A stretch of 35,631 nucleotides of DNA from Actinomycetes bacterium (lineage in GTDB: Bacteria; Actinomycetota; Thermoleophilia; Solirubrobacterales; Solirubrobacteraceae), in contig JAJZID010000005.1 of NCBI GenBank assembly GCA_021810705.1, forward strand, positions 1 to 35,631, read 5' to 3'. A program made the translations under genes and the position numbers. This document shows, piece after piece, positions 34,503-35,631 of the stretch. A model generated the notes under the pieces. The model ran no database searches. It saw only the letters and a list, made by a program, of their open reading frames with translations, and was not told the DNA's origin. Positions within the stretch are counted from its first letter, which is position 1. The number at the start of each line of letters is the position of its first letter.

Positions 34503-35555
34503 TCACGCCGTGGTCCGCCCCGGCGATAGCACGAGTCTCCGCCACGGTAAGCCCACGTCGCCGAGGTCGAGGCTGGCGGGTCGCGAGCGAGTGCGGGTCG
34601 GCGGGAGCGGGGCCGGACGAGTGCGGCCAGCCAGGCGCATCTCTCGGTAGGTGATCGGGCCGGCGCCGACGGCCTGGCTGAGCAGCGTGTGGAACAGCAA
34701 GCCACGGCTGCGAGAGTGGCGGCGGTTGAAACGGAAAACCCACTCGTCGAAGTACCCCTGGAGATGCGCGGAGCTGACCGAACCCTGCAAGGTGCCCATG
34801 ACCCAGCGCTTCACGAGCGAGAACACCCTGTGCGTCGCTGGGAGCACCACGTGGCCGGGCAAGCCGGACGCGGCGATCGAGGTCCCCGAGTGCTCGTAGT
34901 GGTCCCGGGTCGCTGGTGGGTACGAGGACCAGCCGTCGGTGATCACCCTGCTGCCAGGCTCGACTGCGCCGTCGAGGAACGCCGCCAGGCTCTCGGTGCT
35001 GGCGTCGGGGATGATCCCAAGCCGGACACGGCCGAAGCTGTGCTCGTCGAGCTCAACCGCCGCGGCGAACAGGACCTTACCGAGAGCACCACGACCCGGA
35101 ATGCCTGGCTCCGGGCCGCCGAGGTAGCTCTCGTCGACCTCGACGTCACCACGGAGGCGATCACGACCCGGGCGCACCATCACCGAGCGGTACCGGTGAA
35201 GCATCGCCCACGCCGTCTGGTAGGAACCGAGCTCCATCTCGCGCTGTAGCTGAGTAGCGGAGATGCCGACCTTGCTGTTCACGAGATGCCACGCGGCAGC
35301 GAACCACACGGTGAGCGGGGTGCGAGTGCCGTGGAGGATCGTGCCTGCGGTCGCCGAGACCCGACGGTCGCAGTCAGCGCAACGCCAGCGGCGGTCGGGC
35401 GCACGCCATCCTCTCTCGCAACTGCAGTGCGGGCAGACGAAGCCGTTCGGCCAGCGAAGCCAGTCGAGGTAGTCCAGGCACTTCCAGTCCTCGTTGAACC
35501 AGGACCGGAGCTGGGCGTAGGAGCGTGGGTAGTCCTGACCGGCGGTCGAAGCCAC
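34503..35555 (-). CDS. IS1595-family (ISXO2-like) transposase with N-terminal zinc ribbon
   Basis: CPHCSCERGWRAPDRRWRCADCDRRVSATAGTILHGTRTPL; DVEVDESYLGG; VITDGWSSY; HRVFSLVKRWVMGTLQGSVSSAHLQGYFDEWVFRFNRR. Confidence 0.92.
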   Translation of the reverse strand: MASTAGQDYPRSYAQLRSWFNEDWKCLDYLDWLRWPNGFVCPHCSCERGWRAPDRRWRCADCDRRVSATAGTILHGTRTPLTVWFAAAWHLVNSKVGISATQLQREMELGSYQTAWAMLHRYRSVMVRPGRDRLRGDVEVDESYLGGPEPGIPGRGALGKVLFAAAVELDEHSFGRVRLGIIPDASTESLAAFLDGAVEPGSRVITDGWSSYPPATRDHYEHSGTSIAASGLPGHVVLPATHRVFSLVKRWVMGTLQGSVSSAHLQGYFDEWVFRFNRRHSRSRGLLFHTLLSQAVGAGPITYREMRLAGRTRPAPLPPTRTRSRPASLDLGDVGLPWRRLVLSPGRTTA

Positions 35556-35567
35556 CCGCTCAGCTTA

Positions 35568-35590
35568 CGGCATCGAGATGGAGAGCCCTT
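35568..35590 (-). repeat. Right terminal inverted repeat of the IS1595-type element
   Basis: CGGCATCGAGATGGAGAGCCCTT, perfect reverse complement of 34471-34493. Confidence 0.92.
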
Positions 35591-35631
35591 TCACGAGAAG
35601 ATCCCCGAGCTGCTGCCATACCGGCCCGAGC

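Larger units (their letters stand above)
34471..35590 (-). mobile_element. IS1595-type insertion sequence (1120 bp)
   Basis: Perfect 23-bp terminal inverted repeats AAGGGCTCTCCATCTCGATGCCG / CGGCATCGAGATGGAGAGCCCTT flanking a single intact transposase ORF. Confidence 0.9.

Noticed and set aside
1-35631. CRISPR arrays, rRNA genes, other tRNAs, phage structural genes
   Set aside because: Looked for regularly spaced repeats and characteristic sequences by eye; none seen apart from the tRNA-Pro fragment.

Overview
High-GC window, probably actinobacterial (a Thermoleophilia/Solirubrobacterales-like origin is only a guess). From left to right: a MoxR/DUF58 module; a ketosynthase / acyl-CoA synthetase / LLM-oxidoreductase operon; a two-component system divergent from an ABC-2 exporter; a class III aminotransferase divergent from a tightly coupled hopanoid operon (shc-hpnC-hpnD-hpnE-[hpnG::ispH]-hpnH); a GH114-like / GH6 / LacI / MFS carbohydrate locus; a sulfide-oxidation module (tandem rhodanese, type II SQR-like, CstB-like persulfide dioxygenase) next to a METTL7-like methyltransferase; and a right-hand mobile zone with a 3'-half tRNA-Pro(GGG), a decayed DUF5615 toxin, a frameshifted and truncated IS630 transposase, and a complete-looking IS1595-type element with 23-bp terminal inverted repeats. 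Most notable: (1) an apparent HpnG-IspH fusion inside the hopanoid operon; (2) three helically phased TTCCGGAA boxes just downstream of a strong predicted GH6 promoter; (3) a tRNA-Pro half gene with nearby direct repeats, resembling an att junction; (4) an SQR-like protein lacking one expected redox cysteine, near a METTL7-like thiol-methyltransferase candidate; (5) a 22-bp perfect palindrome between the two-component system and the ABC exporter. All family calls come from reading motifs in the translations; no database search was run.
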